DNA from: Phallus indusiatus
Taxonomy: Eukaryota; Basidiomycota; Agaricomycetes; Phallales; Phallaceae
Reading direction: 5' to 3'
DNA length: 64,000 nt
Assembly (NCBI GenBank): GCA_027605045.1
Contig: JAQFWX010000053.1
Span: 250,609-314,608, forward strand
Shown: piece by piece, positions 1 to 11,109 of the stretch
How the letters are laid out: each line of letters begins with the position of its first letter
Position numbering within the stretch: the first letter of the stretch is position 1
Program-made: the position numbers and the translations under genes
The notes under the pieces: model-generated
What the model was told of the DNA's origin: nothing
The model's database searches: none
What the model saw: only the letters and a program-made list of their open reading frames with translations

Positions 1-525
1 GATCGTGCGCTTCCTTCATTGAAGCAACTTCCAAAACCAGGCTCCAGCTCAACTTCTCCCAACCAGCCGATTACTGAATATGATACCTCCTTTTACGACG
101 CAGGAGATCCCGAGGAGGTCTTTTTCACTCCTCAGGCTGACGACAAGGGATTCACGTGCCGGTACCTGCAACCAGAAACCGGAAAGCCCTGTGCTGCATT
201 TTTAAATAGCCATCTTAAACGGGTGCGGTATCGTCACCTCGCCACACACGCCCAGTATGAGGAGGGCCTCATTGCTACTGGTCATCTTCAGCCGGCCGAC
301 GCTGTAATACTAAGGCGGCTGGGGAAGTTGGTGGTGCATTGTGAAGTTGAAGGGTGTGGCTGGAGCCGAGAGGTGTGGAGGACTGATAGTGTTAGAGAGG
401 AGCACGAACAGGATAGTCATCCGGATTTGTACATTCAACGGTTGGCAAAGAAGGAGGAACAAAAAAAAGGAAAGGAAAGGCTCAAGGAGTCTGCCAAATT
501 TTCAGAGCCGCCGTGGTATGAGTAG
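1..525 (+). CDS. Zinc-finger-like hypothetical protein, 3' part only
   Basis: The reading frame is open from the first base of the window to the stop at 523-525, with no convincing ATG inside, so this is the C-terminal part of a longer gene that starts to the left. About 174 residues are visible. Two Cys/His clusters are seen: one begins FTCRYLQPETGKPC and continues to HLATHA (a C..C..H..H order), and the second is HCEVEGCGW followed by EEHEQDSH. This spacing resembles loose C2H2 fingers common in Agaricomycete hypothetical proteins. The tail is highly charged (KKEEQKKGKERLKE). A nucleic-acid-binding role is only an inference; I do not recognise a named family. Confidence 0.6.
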   Translation, partial: DRALPSLKQLPKPGSSSTSPNQPITEYDTSFYDAGDPEEVFFTPQADDKGFTCRYLQPETGKPCAAFLNSHLKRVRYRHLATHAQYEEGLIATGHLQPADAVILRRLGKLVVHCEVEGCGWSREVWRTDSVREEHEQDSHPDLYIQRLAKKEEQKKGKERLKESAKFSEPPWYE

Positions 526-1343
526 TTGAAGGCAAACGTTTAGATTGATATCACATTGTATTTATAAATTTCTGGCGTATATCGATGTATCAGTTTTCCT
601 TTGTGATTGATAATCAACGGTCGTGAAATCGATTGGGGCGGATGATCATTGATGTGAAAGGGGAACAATGAAACAGTAATGAACAAAGGAAGATGATCCC
701 ATTCCGTTCTTCATATTGAGAGTATTCCACGATTATGTATGATCATGTTACACCCCGAGTTTTCCAACAAAGAAAGACAATTTGCAAATTAAAAAGGATT
801 ATTTGACTCTTGAGGCGACCGCCGACGTGGCATGTACACGGCATGATGCCGATGCGACTCGGAGCGTCAAAGTTGTAACAGTGTGTCTTGACGTTTCCTG
901 AACAAAGCGTACTTCAAAGCCCAAAGCCAATGTGAGAAATCTATGCCACAGAAACACTTCCAAAGTCTTATCGGGTATATTTACAGTGAAAGAGGGGTCC
1001 AAAGCTCTCCGACGACGCGGCGAACGGGAGCGGGTATGAGAACGACTTTGGTAGCTGTCAACTTCCGCCAGGCTATCAGGATTTATGATTCACAATCCTT
1101 CAAATATTGTAAGGAAATCCCGAATGCGCACATGAAATGTCCAATGTGGCATTATCGAACAGCGTTATTCTAGCGTTCATTTTCGGATTGGGGTTGCGGC
1201 TGCCTGCTGCCGCGGCTAGCGCTGATCGATGATCCTTAAAGTTACAGGCACCAGATCAAACCGCGCGCGTTAATACAAAGTGAGGTTGTCTATCCATATA
1301 TTGCTTCCCACTGTACACCTCTGCCTTTCCATAAACTTGTAGA
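526..1343. other. Intergenic region with F-box gene 1 promoter
   Basis: No convincing gene is seen on either strand. The right end carries a TATA-like stretch, CCATATAT, at about 1294-1301, some 45 nt before the ATG of F-box gene 1. The same stretch sits at the same place before F-box gene 4. Confidence 0.5.
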
Positions 1344-3114
1344 ATGGCGGAAATCTCGCCATGTTTCACGTTTCACTATTATTACGAGGGTCCGGATCCG
1401 AGCCACGACACTTCTCCCTTCACGATCCACTGCACGTTCGAGAAAGGCGTAGAAGCATACTATTCCGGAATTCGTGTTGTTGTGATTGCTAAGAAGACTG
1501 GGTATGACGAAACGTTTGCGAAAGCGGTGATTTTATTTACTTCTGATAAATCAGAATAAATCTCTGATAATTTAGCAGGAGATCCGACCACGTCGTTCAT
1601 CGAGCAGGTTGACCACATCTGTAATAGGAAGTCTTGTGGCAGAGTCCCTGGAAGTCGTCGAGGAGAGCGTCGATGATCATGGTCCGTCTGAAGATGGTTT
1701 ACCCGTGTACGCCCTCATTTTCGAGCTCGTTGACGTGAGTTGTGAAACATGGTCTGGTGCAAGCATCGAGTTTCAAAGCGCCGTGGAAACTTCGAAGACT
1801 AAGCCCGTACAGATCCCCGAAACTCACAGGGTCTTATACAAATATGAGAAAAATACAATTGCTCATTCATTGTCTTGCAATTTGCTTCTGGCCACACGAA
1901 ATGCTGGACTGCGGCGTCGTCTAAAGCCAGACAACCCGTCCGGACTTGATTGCGTTTATCCCGCCCCAATGGGCCCGCCTACACACGGATTCCGAGTTCT
2001 CCCACCTTCTGAAAAGCGTTCTCTTTTCACTCAACCTCCTGTGGATGTTTTGTACAACATTTTTTCAAATCTGGCGCTCGATGCCAGCTATTATGAGAAC
2101 TGGCGGAAAGACTTGGTTTCTATGAGTCTAGTGTGCCGAGCGTGGTGGAAAACTGCGTTATGCATCGTGTATGAAGACTTCGAAACCTACGCGGACAAGA
2201 AACCCGATATTGGGAAATTTGCAACAGCGTTAAAAGGCAGTCCCATGTGGGGTCGTTATATCAAACGATTCTCACCATACTGTTTCACAGCAGGAGGTCT
2301 CGGTGCCAAGTTCAATGAGGATGCATTAATAATATTGAAGACCGCCTCGAATATGAGGACATTGACGGTGGTAGAAGTCGATCCTGCATTGGCGGAACAG
2401 TTTGTCGAGGCGTTTTGCACGATGACCGAGCTTCGAAATTTCACTCAGCTATCATCCCTCAATGCTGCGCAGCTGGCGAAATGTTTCTCGCACTGGCCGA
2501 AACTTCGACGAGCTACAGTATATCAAATTGGACGACCCACCGATGAAGATAGGAATGATGAACTCGCACCTGCAAAATGTGCATTGGATGAGCTCAAGCT
2601 TGAACGTGGACTGATATCCATGATTCAGTTGCGGAACATCACTGCGTCTTCCCGAGAGACTTTACACACAGTCGTGCTCAAGTCTATCAGAGGAATTAGC
2701 AATAAGGAGATCGCATCTTGGCTTCTTGATTTTGGACCAACCCTAACAAACCTCACTCTCCAATCAAATGTTTTTACACGGTCCGAAGAAGAAGAACTCG
2801 CCCTCGACCAAACGATATCCCAAATGCCCAAACTTTTTGATCTCACTATCGACGGGCCGATAGCAACGGTGCTCACTCTTTTGCGGTTCGAGCCCATCAC
2901 GGATGCCGACCAGAATGTTTTTAGACGACGGTGTTGTCTACGAATTAGCGATCCCATGTTGATTGATCCACATGCCTTTGTGATAGCGCTACGCACTACT
3001 AAGTGGAACAATGTAAATATTACGGGATTAAGAATGTCGGAGGAAAATTCGGAGCTGGCGGAGGAAGCAAAGAAAGTGGCCAGCGAGAGAAGAATATTTT
3101 TGTTCATGGGATAG
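1344..3114 (+). CDS. F-box protein, tandem copy 1
   Basis: Two exons: 1344-1526 (61 codons, begins MAEISPCFTFHYYYEG) and 1579-3114, joined by a 52-nt GTGATT..CAG intron in phase 0, giving about 572 residues. The F-box lies in the middle of the first half of exon 2 (QPPVDVLYNIFSNLAL, then SLVCRAWWKTALCIVYEDFE). The long C-terminal part has leucine-rich, repeat-like segments (TLTNLTLQSN, NLTLQ/LFDLTIDG), as in fungal F-box substrate receptors. F-box proteins bring targets to SCF ubiquitin ligases through Skp1; the substrate here is unknown. The small first exon is nearly identical in all copies and is not part of the F-box, so it may be a separate protein module. Gene structure is supported by the same intron position and phase in copies 1-4. 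Confidence 0.85.
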
Positions 3115-3724
3115 TGAGCATGTTCACCGGGAATTTGGGACGTGCAGCTATTATCTATCGAGACTTAGGTTCAATTCTGGCTGACATCCTAATATCAAAC
3201 CAATCTTCTCATATTTATGATTGTCATTGTACGATTGATCATCTCTCTTTTGATAGTTGTATGCGAATTTAAATGTAACTTTCTGAGACAATGCACAACC
3301 ATCCTGATACCAAATGATTAGGAAGTAATGATCCTTGAATATAGCTGTTGTGCGTACATCATCAAACGCAACGTGGGAAATCATACAAATAGATTGCAGA
3401 CGAAGGGGGAAGGCGGCGTCTCCTACTACACTGCGCACTCGGGAATACCAGGAGGGTTAAATGCTCATGAATATGAGATATCGTTTTTGAACAATATAAG
3501 TCAAATATTTATACTAACGGTGTGGAGTTGGTAAAGCGATGAGGGTGCGGGGGCGGCGCAGATTGGATATCGGAGTTGCGGCTGCTGATACTTACTTAGT
3601 ATTAGACAATGGAGAATCATTAGATGTGCGCGTCTGATGTAAATGAGGTGAGATCTGACTGACAGGTTCCACTCATACATCTGGTCCCCACTCTTCACTT
3701 TCACCTGCCTCACAGTTTTTAAGG
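3115..3724. other. Intergenic region upstream of F-box copy 2
   Basis: No gene. A segment near 3555-3600 (GCGCAGATTGGATATCGG and following) is also present upstream of copy 4 near 8285-8330, showing that promoters were duplicated with the genes. At the place where copies 1 and 4 have CCATATAT, this copy reads CATACAT. Confidence 0.5.
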
Positions 3725-3907
3725 ATTGCGGAAATCTCACCATGTTCAGCTTTCCACTATTATTACGACGGTCCTAACCCTAGCTTAGACACCTCTTCTT
3801 TCACAATCCATTGCACACTCGAGAAAGGCGCCGAAGCATACTATTCTGGAATTCGTATTGTTGTAATTGCTAAGAAGACGGGATACGATGAATCGTTTGC
3901 CAAAGCG
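3725..3907 (+). pseudogene. First exon of F-box copy 2 with start codon lost (ATG to ATT)
   Basis: This is the counterpart of the first exon of copies 1, 3 and 4: 61 codons, uninterrupted, ending at a conserved GTAATT donor (3908). The codon that should be ATG reads ATT (3725-3727), followed by GCG GAA ATC as in copy 1. No other in-frame ATG exists in the exon. The exon is therefore untranslated, used from a near-cognate start, or dead. The intron would end at the CAG at 3961-3963. Confidence 0.75.
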
Positions 3908-3996
3908 GTAATTATAATTGTTTCTCAAGGTAATTAGGATGCACTTTCTGATCGCTTCAACAGGAGATCCAGCCACGCTACCCGACCGGGGTGAAC

Positions 3997-5541
3997 ATGC
4001 TTACGATAGAACAGCAGCCGGAAGACAAAGACTTTGACGAGGTCACCAATACTGATACTTCGTTAGAAGATAGTTTACCTACCTATTCCCTGATTCTCGA
4101 GCTCATTGATTCGAGTAACGCAATATGGTCTGGTACAAATATCGTATACCAATCGGCCTCAGAAACTTCGAAGACTGCACCGATCCCAGAGACTCACAGG
4201 ATATTATACCAATACGAAAAACGTACAACGGTTCATTCACCGTCTTGTGTTCTTCTCCTGGCCACACGACATGTCGGACTGCGATCGCGACGTCGTTTAA
4301 AACAAAACTATTACACCGGGTTTAAATTCGTCTCTCCCCCTCCTGTACAAATGGGCCCTCCGACACATGGGTTCCGAATTTTACCACCCTCTGAAAACCG
4401 CCCTCTCTTCGCTCAACCTCCTCCGGAGATTATGTGTAACATCTTCTCCATTTTGGCACGTGATAGCGGCTACTTTGAGAACTGGAGAAGAGGATTAGCC
4501 TCTGCGAGTTTGGTGTGCCGTGCATGGTGGAGAAGCGCGTTGTGTATTGTATACGAAGATTTCGACAGCGACTCTCACAAACAGCCCGATATTGGAAGAC
4601 TCGCGACGGTACTGAGGGCTAATCCCACATGGGGACGCTACATTAAACGATTTTCACCCTATTGCTTCGCCAAAGGAGTCATTGGTGCACAGCTCGACAA
4701 GAGTGCATTGACGATATTGAAAACCGCTTTAAATATGAGGGCGTTGTCGGTGGGAAATGTCAACCCTGTATTGGCGGAAGAGTTTGTAGAAGCGTTCTGC
4801 AATATGACCGAACTTCGAAAATACACCCAATTGTCAGCGAATATTTCAATGGTCAACCCTGGCCCGTCGGAAGAAGAATCATATCTTGATGCAGCACAAT
4901 TGGCGAAATGTTTTGCGCATTGGCCTAAGCTTCGGTGCGCCGCGATAAACAAAACAGGTGAACGGGCCTCTGCTGAAGAGGAGTACGATGAATTCCCATC
5001 CGCACAGTGTACACTGGACGAGATTAGACTTGAATGTAGACACGTATCCTTGACGCTGTTACGGGCCATCACCGCATCCTCTCGAGCGACTTTACACATA
5101 GTCGTGCTCAGATTCATTAGAGGAAGCAACGAAGAACTCAAATCCTGGCTCTTTGATTTCGGACCAAACCTAACAAGTTTGACGCTCCAATTTAACGACT
5201 TTACGCGTCAAGAAGCCGACGAACTTGCCCTTGACGAGACAATTCATCAGATGTGCAATCTATCTCATCTTGTCATCGAGGGGCCAGTAGCAACGGTGCT
5301 TACTTTTCTGCTATTCGATCCTACCATGGCACATGTTAGCAACAACGAGTACAAACAACGATCCATACACATCACTAATCCCAAGTTGATTGATCCACAT
5401 ACTTTTGTAGTAGCACTTCGCACTACCAAATGGGAACACGTAAGTGTGGTACGTTTCAGGATGTTGGAGGAGAATTCGGAGCTGGCTGACAAGGCAGAGA
5501 AAGTAGCGAGTGAGAGAGGAATATTTCTGTTCATGAGTTAG
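3997..5541 (+). CDS. F-box protein, tandem copy 2 (possibly N-terminally shortened)
   Basis: Exon 2 runs open from the acceptor at 3963 to the TAG at 5539-5541; its first in-frame ATG is at 3997 (MLTIEQQPEDKDFDEV). Used alone this gives about 514 residues that still contain the F-box (QPPPEIMCNIFSILAR, SLVCRAWWRSALCIVYEDFD) and the whole C-terminal region. It is highly similar to copy 4 (shared PEDKD start, RRRLKQNY and PPPVQMGPPTHGFRILPPSE blocks). No stops or frameshifts are seen, so the body of the gene is intact or recently impaired. The stop codon is the first three bases of the terminal repeat of an inserted element, which changes the family's usual FLFMG ending to FLFMS. Confidence 0.75.
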   Translation: MLTIEQQPEDKDFDEVTNTDTSLEDSLPTYSLILELIDSSNAIWSGTNIVYQSASETSKTAPIPETHRILYQYEKRTTVHSPSCVLLLATRHVGLRSRRRLKQNYYTGFKFVSPPPVQMGPPTHGFRILPPSENRPLFAQPPPEIMCNIFSILARDSGYFENWRRGLASASLVCRAWWRSALCIVYEDFDSDSHKQPDIGRLATVLRANPTWGRYIKRFSPYCFAKGVIGAQLDKSALTILKTALNMRALSVGNVNPVLAEEFVEAFCNMTELRKYTQLSANISMVNPGPSEEESYLDAAQLAKCFAHWPKLRCAAINKTGERASAEEEYDEFPSAQCTLDEIRLECRHVSLTLLRAITASSRATLHIVVLRFIRGSNEELKSWLFDFGPNLTSLTLQFNDFTRQEADELALDETIHQMCNLSHLVIEGPVATVLTFLLFDPTMAHVSNNEYKQRSIHITNPKLIDPHTFVVALRTTKWEHVSVVRFRMLEENSELADKAEKVASERGIFLFMS

Positions 5542-5959
5542 TGTTGCCCACGGCTGGCTATGGCTGGCTAGCCAAGCCGTCTGGGTTTAGCCGATGTATT
5601 TAGCTCGGCTCGGTTTGAAGGCCGACTCCGAGCCGGCTAGCTGATGAAATTTCGTCTCTAAATTTGGCGGAGTTATTTTGGTTTAACTTGTGAATATAAC
5701 AGTCATATTTTAGTCTAAAATAGGTCATGCTTCAATTCTAAGGTATTTGGCACTGTTTTGAGCCAACTCTGAGCGTTGGATTGGGTGTCAGGTAAAAGTC
5801 ACATGCGTCACACCAGCGGCTCAAGCTTTGAATTGATCATCGGCTTAAGTAAGCCGAGCCAGCCATTGGGCTCCGGCTTCTTTATTACGGCTTATCTCGG
5901 CTAAAACCCGGCTCGGCTACCAGCTTAGCCGCTGCTGAGCTAAGCCATGGGCAACACTA
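5539..5959. mobile_element. hAT-like MITE (421 bp) at the end of F-box copy 2
   Basis: Terminal inverted repeats TAGTGTTGCCCACGGCT (left, from 5539) and TAGTGTTGCCCATGGCT (right, read inward from 5959) match at 16 of 17 positions. The interior holds many GCCGAGCC/GGCTCGGC-type subterminal repeats and no coding potential. These ends resemble hAT termini (C/TAGTGTTG..). An 8-bp target duplication is not visible: the flanks are TCATGAGT and CCAATAAT. The insertion is therefore old, has lost a flank, or belongs to another superfamily. Confidence 0.65.
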
Positions 5960-6284
5960 CCAATAATAAATGTCATACTAGGGAGTGCAGAATTAAAGTA
6001 TTCATTTCCGAACTTAATTGTTCACTACAGTTCAGCAAACTCGTATCGACATAGTTTTGCGTTGAGAGCTCGGCAACTCCCAGTCACAAAAAGTTGTCAG
6101 CGTGACAAAAAGTAGCGTCGGTTAGTAGACATCTTGACTAGCACTGGAGACAACACATGGCAGTTTTCTTACGATCAATGAGGCTTTCACGTTTCTCACA
6201 CTGATATGTGTATTTTTACATCAAGTGAGCTCACTTGCGGGGCTCTGGGTTCACATCTGTACACTTCTGGCTGAAACTCGGAGA
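5960..6284. other. Upstream region of F-box copy 3
   Basis: No gene is seen. The TATA-like CCATATAT of copies 1 and 4 is absent here. The last 40 nt (ACATCTGTACACTTCTGGCTG) still resemble the leaders of the other copies. Confidence 0.4.
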
Positions 6285-8111
6285 ATGGCAGAAATCTCAA
6301 CCTGTTCCACTTTTCACCATAATTACGACAATCCGAGTCGCAACACCACGCCCTTTACCATTCATTGCACGCTCGAGAAGGGTGCAGAAGCATACTACTC
6401 CGGAATTCGTGTTGTCGTCATTACGAGGAAGACTGAATACGATAATGAGTTTGCGAAAGCAGTAACTATATTGATTTTGGAGTACTTTGAATGCATCTTC
6501 TGATTATTTTAGCAGGATATCAAACCGGTCGCTGGCAAGCTCATATGGGTTACGGGAAGGTTTGAGCTGCAATATCAGGAAGATAAGGACTCGGTCATCG
6601 ATGATTATACCCCGTCAGATGTCGAATTACCCTTCTATACCCTCATTTTCGAGCTCGTCGATGTGAGTAGTGCGGCGTGGGTTGATGCAGATATTACATT
6701 TCAGAAGGCTGCAGAAACGTCAAGAACCGAGCCACTAAAAATCCCAGAAACTCATAGGGTATTATACGAGTATGAAAAGAGTACAACCATGCAATCACCG
6801 TCCTGTATACTTCCCCTGATTATGCGATATGTCGGGCTGCAGTCTTGTATAGATCAAGACAATAGCCGTTCTTTCATTGTTCACCGCTTTCCTTTTGGGA
6901 ACTCTACGGTCCTGTCGACACACGGATTCAGAGTTTTACCACCCTCCGAAAAGCGTCCTCTCTTCATTCAACCCCCTCCAGAAATTTTGTGCAACATCTT
7001 CTCTATTCTAGAACGCGATACCCGCTACTTTGCGAATTGGCGAAAAGGATTAGTGTCTATGGGCCTCGTTTGCCGCGCATGGTGGAAAGCGGCGCTGTGC
7101 ATCATTTATGAAGATTTCGACACTCACAGCCACAAACGGCTAGATATAAGAAGACTTGCGACGGTATTGAAGGCTAATCCTATGTGGGGACGCTATATCA
7201 AACGGTTTTCATTGTCCTGCTTCGCGAGAGGAAGAACCCGAGCTGTAATACCTGACGACAATATGGTATTAACGGTACTGAAGACTGCGTCAAACATGAG
7301 GACATTGTCCATGGGTACCTTCAATTCTGCGTTAGTGGAAGAATTTGTTGAGGTCTTTTGCAAGATGACCGAGCTTCAAACGTTCACGCATAACGAAACA
7401 AACTTTTCAGAGCCACAAGTGGACAACAGCATTATCTTTACGACCTTCAATGTGGCCCAACTGATGAAATGTTTAGCTCACTGGCCGAAGCTTCAGCAGG
7501 TTGTGGCGTATCACATTGGACAATCATCTGACGAAGAGAAACATAATTCGGATGAATTCGCACCGGTAAAGTGTGCACTGGACGAAATCCGATTTGGGTG
7601 TGGGGTTATGTCCATTGCTTTATTGCGGACCATTACTGCGTCTTCGCAAGAAACTTTACATATAGTGGCGCTCAAGTCCATTAGAGGAATCAGTAACAAG
7701 GAGCTCACATCCTGGCTCCTTGATTTCGGACCGAACCTAACACATCTCACTCTCCAATCAAACGTCTTTACGCGCTCGGAAGGAGAAGAACTTGCCGTTG
7801 ATGAAACCATCTCCCAAATGTCCAAACTATCTAATCTGGAGGTCGACGGGCCAATAGCAACGGTGCTCACTCTTTTGCGATACGAGCCGAGCGCACATGT
7901 CGACCACAATGCCTCTAGTAAACGAGCACGACGCATAAAAATCAACGATCCCATGTTGATTGATCCGCATGCTTTCGTGATCGTACTACGTACTACTAAG
8001 TGGGAAACTGTAGATGTTACCGGTTTAAGGATTTCGGAAGGAAATTTGGAGCTAATCAAGGAGGCAAAAAAAGTGGTGAGCGAGAGAAAAATATCTTTGT
8101 TAATGGGATAG
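6285..8111 (+). CDS. F-box protein, tandem copy 3
   Basis: Two exons: 6285-6461 (59 codons, MAEISTCSTFHHNYDNP) and 6516-8111, with a GTAACT..CAG intron in phase 0, giving about 590 residues. F-box: QPPPEILCNIFSILER with GLVCRAWWKAALCIIYEDFD. The C-terminal leucine-rich part is shared with copy 1 (SLKSIRGISNKEL..WLLDFGPNLT type blocks). The first exon is two codons shorter than in the other copies. It is likely an SCF substrate-recognition subunit; the target is unknown. Divergence from its neighbours is moderate, and the frame is intact throughout. Confidence 0.85.
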
Positions 8112-8459
8112 TGAAAGCATGCTCACGTCAAGAAACTTGGAACGACGTGCAGCTATTACATATCTTTTCACTTGCTACACTTATGAGTTTGTACATCTCG
8201 GTAGGGTTCAAATTTTAACTGGCTTCCCAATATATATAAGTCAAAATCAATCCTCTCATAATGGAATAGGGATAAATGTGCGACAACGCAGATTGGATAT
8301 CGGAAAGAATTGCGCCCACTGATAGTGCGCTGATTTCGGGAAATAGGGTATCACAAGATGTGCGCCTGTACATAAATTGAGGTCGCCCCGCTAGACTGGG
8401 CGTCTACCCATATATCGGTTTTCCCACCATACACTTCTGCCTGCCTCACAATTTGAACA
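8112..8459. other. Promoter region of F-box copy 4
   Basis: No gene. Contains the duplicated GCAGATTGGATATCGG block (about 8287) also seen before copy 2, and a TATA-like CCATATAT at 8408-8415, about 45 nt before the ATG. Confidence 0.5.
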
Positions 8460-10320
8460 ATGGCAGAAACCTTACCGTGTTCGGCTTTCCACTATTATTA
8501 CGATGGTCCTAACCCGAGCTATGACACCTCTCCTTTCACAATTCATTGCACACTCGAGAAAGGCGCGGAAGCATACTATTCTGGAATTCGTGTTGTTGTG
8601 ATTGCTGAGAAGACGGGATATGATGAAAAATTTTCAAAAGCAGTAATTACATCCGTTTCTTAAAGTAAAAGTAATTAGAATGCATCTTCTCACTTTGGCG
8701 CTGCAGAAGATCCAATCACGTAACCAAACGAGGGAGATCACTACGACTCGGACAGAGCAGCCGGAAGACAAAGACTTGGACGAGGTCGTCAATAATGATA
8801 CTTCGTCTGATGGTTTGCCTACCTATACCCTAATTTTGGAGCTTGTTGATACGAGTAGTGCAACATTATCTGGTGCAGATATCATATACCAAACGGCAGC
8901 GGAAACCTCGGAAACTAAGCCCATAAAGATCCCAGAGACTCACAGGATAATATACCAATATGAAAAACGTACAACGGTCCATTCATCGTCTTGTGTTCTT
9001 CTCCTGGCCACGCGACATGTCGGGCTGCGATCGCGACGTCGTCCAAAGCAAAATTATTCCTCAGGAATCAAACCTTTCACTCCCCCTCCTGTACGAATGG
9101 GCCCTCCGACACATGGCTTCCGAATTTTACCACCCTCCGAAAGCCGCCCTCATTTCATTCAACCTCCCCCGGAAATTATGTATAACATCTTCTCCATTTT
9201 AGCACGTGATAGGAGCCGCTCGGAGGATTGGAGAAGAGGATTGGTCTCTGTGAGTTTGGTGTGTCGTACGTGGTGGAAAAGCGTGTTGTGTATTGTATAC
9301 GAAGATTTCGACCTCGACGTCGGTCAAAAATGGCTCGATATTGGAAGACTTGCGACGGTATTGAAGGCTAATCCTATGTGGAGTCTCTACATCAAACGAT
9401 TTTCACACTACTGTTTCACACAGGGAATCAGCGGTGCACACCTTAACGAGAGTGCATTGACAATCTTGAAGACTGCCTTCAATATGAGAGTGCTGACGGT
9501 GGGAAAGATCAGCTCTGTATTGGTGGAAGAGTTTGTGGAAGCGTTTTGCAATATGACCGAACTGTGGTGGTTCACCCAATTTTCAGTGAACAGTTCAGTG
9601 GTCAAACCTGGTTCGGAGGGAAAAACATGCTTATTGAATGCGGCGCAATTGGCGAAATGTTTTGCGCATTGGCCTAAGCTTCGGTGGGCCGTGATAATTG
9701 GTTCGGAACTTTCTGTTGAAGCCGGACACGCTCAATTTCCACCCGCGCAGTGTGCACTGGAAGAAATCAGATTGGAATGTGCAGTTATGTCCATTGCGTT
9801 TTTGCGTGCCGTTACTGCGTCTTCGCAAGAAACCTTGCAAACAGTGGCGCTCGAATCTATTAGAGGAATCAACAACAAGGAGCTCACATCCTGGCTTCTT
9901 GATTTCGGACCGAACCTAACAAGCTTGACGATCCGATATAACAACTTTACGCGTTCCGAGGACGAAGAACTTGCCCTTGATGAAACGATCTCCCGGATGT
10001 CCAGACTATCTAATCTCCAGATCGACGGGTCGACAGCAACGGTGCTTACTCTTTTGCGATACGAGCCGAGCGCACATGTTGACCGCAATGCCTCTAAAGA
10101 AGCACGATGCATAACAATCCGTGATCTCGTGTCGATTGATTTCCAATCTTTGGTGATGGCACTACGCACTACAAAGTGGAAAATTGTAGATATTACCGAG
10201 TTCAGGGTTTCGGATGCAAATTCGGAGCTACTCAAGGAGTTGAAGAAAGTTGTGAGTGAGAGAAGGATATCATTGCGCATAAGAGATTCGTATCCTCGTT
10301 GGCTCACCATTAATACTTAA
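8460..10320 (+). CDS. F-box protein, tandem copy 4
   Basis: Two exons: 8460-8642 (61 codons, starts MAETLPCSAFHYYYDG) and 8707-10320, joined by a 64-nt GTAATT..CAG intron in phase 0; about 598 residues. F-box: QPPPEIMYNIFSILAR with SLVCRTWWKSVLCIVYEDFD. Closest to copy 2 over the first half of exon 2, but closer to copy 3 near the C-terminus (LLRYEPSAHVD is shared only with copy 3), which suggests gene conversion or unequal exchange in the array. The C-terminus is extended (SYPRWLTINT) relative to the other copies, which end near FLFMG/LLMG. Confidence 0.85.
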
Positions 10321-10607
10321 TTCTATCCATTATTTTATATTAGACCATTTTGGTTCCCGATGAACGCATGCTCGTTTATAATAGAATGGTCAATAAGTTA
10401 TGGTTCTAGTAGTATCTCGAGTTTAGTCTCGAGGTGGAAAGCCCACTCCTCGCTCAGTTCCTCCTCAACCGAGACGGATCTCAATGATCCAAATTGTGGA
10501 ATTTGTTTTCTACATATTCAAAATACAATGTGAAGTCTAGATGAGGGACTCTCGGAAATACGTATTATCCGGTTACAATGGGACAGAGAACGATAAAGGA
10601 GTACTAG

Positions 10608-10985
10608 TGTGGGGTTCCCCAACAGGCTATGACCATATATGCGCATTATTTAGTTATTTTCCATGTTTTATTTATTTTCGCTTCAGAAATTACTGTAGTA
10701 CAATTAGATAGCTAGGAAATTAGTTAGGACAGGTTTTCCCTCTGTGGACAGCCTCAAGTAGTCCTATTGTTTGAGTCCAGGACATTTAGTTCTTAGGTCC
10801 ATGGACTAGTCTCCCCAGCATATAAAGCTCAGTAGTTTACACTCACAAGAACAATTTACTTTCCCCTTTTATTTCGCTTCAGAGCTATTTACTATCACTG
10901 AGAAACTAGTATATTACATTTCCCTATCCTAAGTTCCCTACAGAGTATCTTCCCTCTTCCTGCTAGAGTAGTCCGGCTCCCCTCA
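10608..10985. mobile_element. Probable solo LTR
   Basis: A 378-bp block starts TGTGGGGTTCCCC and ends CCCCTCA, with the 4-bp sequence CTAG directly on both sides (10604-10607 and 10986-10989) as a possible target duplication. A TATA-like GCATATAAAG lies near 10818 followed by a C/A-rich stretch, as in LTR promoters. No internal retroelement sequence is next to it. A 4-5 bp duplication and TG..CA ends are usual for LTR retrotransposons. The 4-bp repeat is short, so chance is possible. Confidence 0.5.
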
Positions 10986-11109
10986 CTAGTACTGATAAAA
11001 AAGCTTTCATTTGAACATTTAGCTCGCGTGGTAAAAAGAAACATGTCGCGTAAATAATGTCGTGAAATTACCAAGGTCAGAAAGTATCGTGGCATAATTT
11101 GAGTTGCAA

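Noticed and set aside
799..1173. Short open frames on both strands upstream of the F-box array
   Set aside because: No domain content, no splice context and no similarity to the neighbours; they fall in the promoter region.
2256..3107. Long open frames on the minus strand opposite F-box gene 1 (similar ones opposite copies 2-4)
   Set aside because: They mirror the plus-strand gene and recur only because the genes are paralogous; the plus-strand F-box reading is clear.
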